DNA of 21,837 bases, from the IMG/VR virus record IMGVR_UViG_3300043772_002597, positions 1 through 21,837 of that record. The stretch is one strand, 5' to 3'. The translations under genes and the position numbers were made by a program. Source of the stretch: a virus. The notes under the pieces were generated by a model. The model made no database searches. It saw only the letters and a program-made list of their open reading frames with translations, and was not told the origin of the DNA. Below, one piece after another: positions 20,374-21,837 of this stretch. Each line of letters starts with the position of its first letter. The first letter of the stretch is position 1.

Positions 20374-21470
20374 AATTCTGGTAACTCGTCGTAGTCTAGT
20401 GTATCGCTCATTACACCAATAACATAGTTGGTGCTTTCGTTTTCTTGCAAGGCTGTTTGTTTCTTGCTGGTGTCCACATGCTTGTTGAACCAGGGAATAG
20501 GAGTCGAACGTGGTGCTGTCTCCATATACTTGATACCAATTTCGTTTAGTGCGTTCTTGGCAGTGAAGTCCACAAAGTCTCTCAAGATGTTGGCGTTGAG
20601 TCCGATTACTGGACCGTGCTTGAACAAGTAGTTGGCCCAGTCTTTTTCTTCACGAATAACATCTAGGTACATTTGATACACTTCGGCTTCACAGCGAGTT
20701 TTGGCCGCAGCAAAACGCGGATCTTCTTTGACCACTTGATTGATCATCCAACCGGTCCATTCCTTGTGCATGATTTCATCTTGTAGAATCAAACCAATAA
20801 TATTGCCGTTGCCAATAAAGATACGGTTCTCTACCATGGCCAGGCTGGTGGCAAAACTTACCATGAAGCGGAATGCTTCTAATGCGTAACTGGCATTGAG
20901 TGCAAGCCAGATGGCATCAATGTGTTCCGTTTCTGTAACTACACTGCCTGTTTCTTTGCGGCAGTTGATCACATGTAACTTGTCATAGTAGTTGCCCACG
21001 CTGGATGCCATGTCCGCAATTTCTTGTGTGTCGTGAATGGTGTTGAACACATCCTTGGGCACGTTGTAGATGTTGCGAATGATGTGACTGTAGCTGCGAC
21101 TGTGAATGTTGGTTTCAAAGAAGCTCCAGTTGTACATGACCGCTTCTAGCTCAGGGATTGAACACACTGGTGTAAAAATCTGACTGGGGCCACGACCCTG
21201 CAAACTGTCCAGTGCTGTTTGACGCAACAGGTTTGATGTAAAGATGTGTTTCACAGTGTCACTGGCATCCTTGAAGTCTTGGCTGTCCTTGGTCAAGCTG
21301 ACTTCTTCAGGCACCCAAAAAAATCCACGAGCCTCTTGTTCAAACTTGGCCAGCTTGTTGTACTTGACTTCTTCGAAACGTTGGATTGTAACTGGACCTG
21401 CTGGGTCCAGAAACATCTTGCGGCTTAGATAGTCTGTTTTTGTTTTTAAATTGTATTGTTGTTTGCTCAT
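20370..21470 (-). CDS. nrdB: Ribonucleotide reductase class Ia, beta subunit
   Basis: 366 residues. Supplies the tyrosyl radical needed by NrdA to make dNDPs. Ligands and radical residues match E. coli NrdB: Asp in TALDSLQGR, Glu and His in FFETNIHSRSY, the radical Tyr in SRSY, Glu in ALEAFRF, and Glu/His in DEIMH. NYVIG near the C-terminus carries the radical-relay Tyr, and DYDELPEL forms the tail that docks to NrdA. One oddity: the first iron motif reads E-T-N-I-H, one residue longer than the usual E-x-x-H. No nrdA is in the window; it probably lies off the right edge or elsewhere. CAGGAAAT is the ribosome site for the ATG at 21470. Confidence 0.96.
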   Translation of the reverse strand: MSKQQYNLKTKTDYLSRKMFLDPAGPVTIQRFEEVKYNKLAKFEQEARGFFWVPEEVSLTKDSQDFKDASDTVKHIFTSNLLRQTALDSLQGRGPSQIFTPVCSIPELEAVMYNWSFFETNIHSRSYSHIIRNIYNVPKDVFNTIHDTQEIADMASSVGNYYDKLHVINCRKETGSVVTETEHIDAIWLALNASYALEAFRFMVSFATSLAMVENRIFIGNGNIIGLILQDEIMHKEWTGWMINQVVKEDPRFAAAKTRCEAEVYQMYLDVIREEKDWANYLFKHGPVIGLNANILRDFVDFTAKNALNEIGIKYMETAPRSTPIPWFNKHVDTSKKQTALQENESTNYVIGVMSDTLDYDELPEL

Positions 21471-21483
21471 TTATAATTTCCTG

Positions 21484-21837
21484 TTATTCATTTTTTTCTT
21501 CTATGGTGTAAAACCAATCATCTCCTGCACTCCACTTGCGTGTGCCATCCACTGTAAATATAGTCTGTGCGGCTTTGAAGTCTGGAAACTTAACATTACC
21601 AGAAATCAAACTTTGATCGTACCACAAGCATCGGTTGTTGGGCTGACAAGCAAACTGTCCGTTTTCTAAACGTATAAAGTTGAAACTCTTGTGTTCTTCT
21701 GCTACCTCAGTAAAGCCTGTGTCCACATCCATTCCATCAGCACAAAAGTCCACAGTAAACAAATAGGTTCCGTGGTGCCATTCCCGATCCTTGCCTAGAA
21801 ACTTAACTCCTAGATTACGTAATCCTATTTTTTCAAT
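21484..21837 (-). CDS. Hypothetical phage protein, partial (N-terminus off the right edge)
   Basis: The minus-strand frame is open from the right edge to the stop at 21484, giving 117 residues of C-terminal sequence. Residues at the edge (IEKIGLRNLGVKFLGKDREW) run smoothly into the rest, so the internal TTG at 21762 is not the real start. Beta-rich with many aromatic residues (YLFTVDFCADGMDVD, then FIRLENGQFACQPNNRCLWYDQS, and a C-terminal WSAGDDWFYTIEEKNE). No known domain recognised. It ends 13 nt before nrdB and probably shares its transcript. Confidence 0.75.
   Translation of the reverse strand: MEKIGLRNLGVKFLGKDREWHHGTYLFTVDFCADGMDVDTGFTEVAEEHKSFNFIRLENGQFACQPNNRCLWYDQSLISGNVKFPDFKAAQTIFTVDGTRKWSAGDDWFYTIEEKNE

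Overview
The window is a stretch of a large tailed double-stranded DNA phage (Caudoviricetes) with T4-like myovirus character, probably infecting a Gram-negative aquatic bacterium. The phage assignment rests on a T4-gp30-type ATP-dependent DNA ligase, a class Ia NrdB with a glutaredoxin, a PAAR spike-tip protein next to a large Ig-fold structural protein, very tight packing with ATGA/TAATG overlaps, many small uncharacterised proteins, and a perfect T4-type late promoter (TATAAATA). Auxiliary genes common in environmental phages are also present: bS21, Hsp20, ClpX, ClpS, UV endonuclease and 2OG-Fe(II) oxygenases. Strong sigma70 promoters of the form TTGACC-17-TATAAT point to a host with an ordinary housekeeping RNA polymerase. 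Base composition looks mid-40s % GC by eye. I see no tRNA gene, integrase, transposase or CRISPR array.

All genes but one are on the minus strand, so transcription runs from right to left. Right block (21837-16503): a partial hypothetical gene, nrdB, an RyR-like protein, glutaredoxin, a small beta-rich protein, PAAR, and an 864-residue Ig-like structural protein, closed by a strong intrinsic terminator. Early-type cassette block (16466-14668): five small genes, four of them each preceded by its own sigma70 promoter. Three of these promoters lie in near-identical 53-bp repeats. Replication/accessory block (14657-11249): DNA ligase followed by four overlapping hypothetical genes, from a promoter inside the preceding gene. 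Then comes a promoter with a long, apparently structured leader (11202-11026).

Proteostasis/translation block (11025-6053): a hypothetical gene, a membrane coiled-coil protein translationally coupled to ClpX, bS21, a small hypothetical gene, a T4-type late promoter with a 5'-terminal hairpin before Hsp20, a 2OG-Fe(II) oxygenase, and a ClpS adaptor overlapping it. A lone plus-strand metallophosphoesterase (5268-6059) interrupts the layout.

Modification block (5246-1261): a hypothetical gene, a GT-A-like glycosyltransferase, a UDP-glucose/GDP-mannose dehydrogenase-family enzyme, a second 2OG-Fe(II) oxygenase and a glycine-amidinotransferase-like enzyme. Together these could make or decorate an unusual, possibly guanidino-bearing, sugar or side chain (inference). 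The left end has a UV-damage endonuclease whose promoter sits so close to the start codon that its mRNA should be leaderless, then a partial two-helix membrane protein running off the edge.

The two most interesting systems are the combined ClpS + ClpX + Hsp20 + bS21 set (host proteolysis and ribosome takeover) and the amidinotransferase / nucleotide-sugar dehydrogenase / oxygenase / glycosyltransferase cassette.
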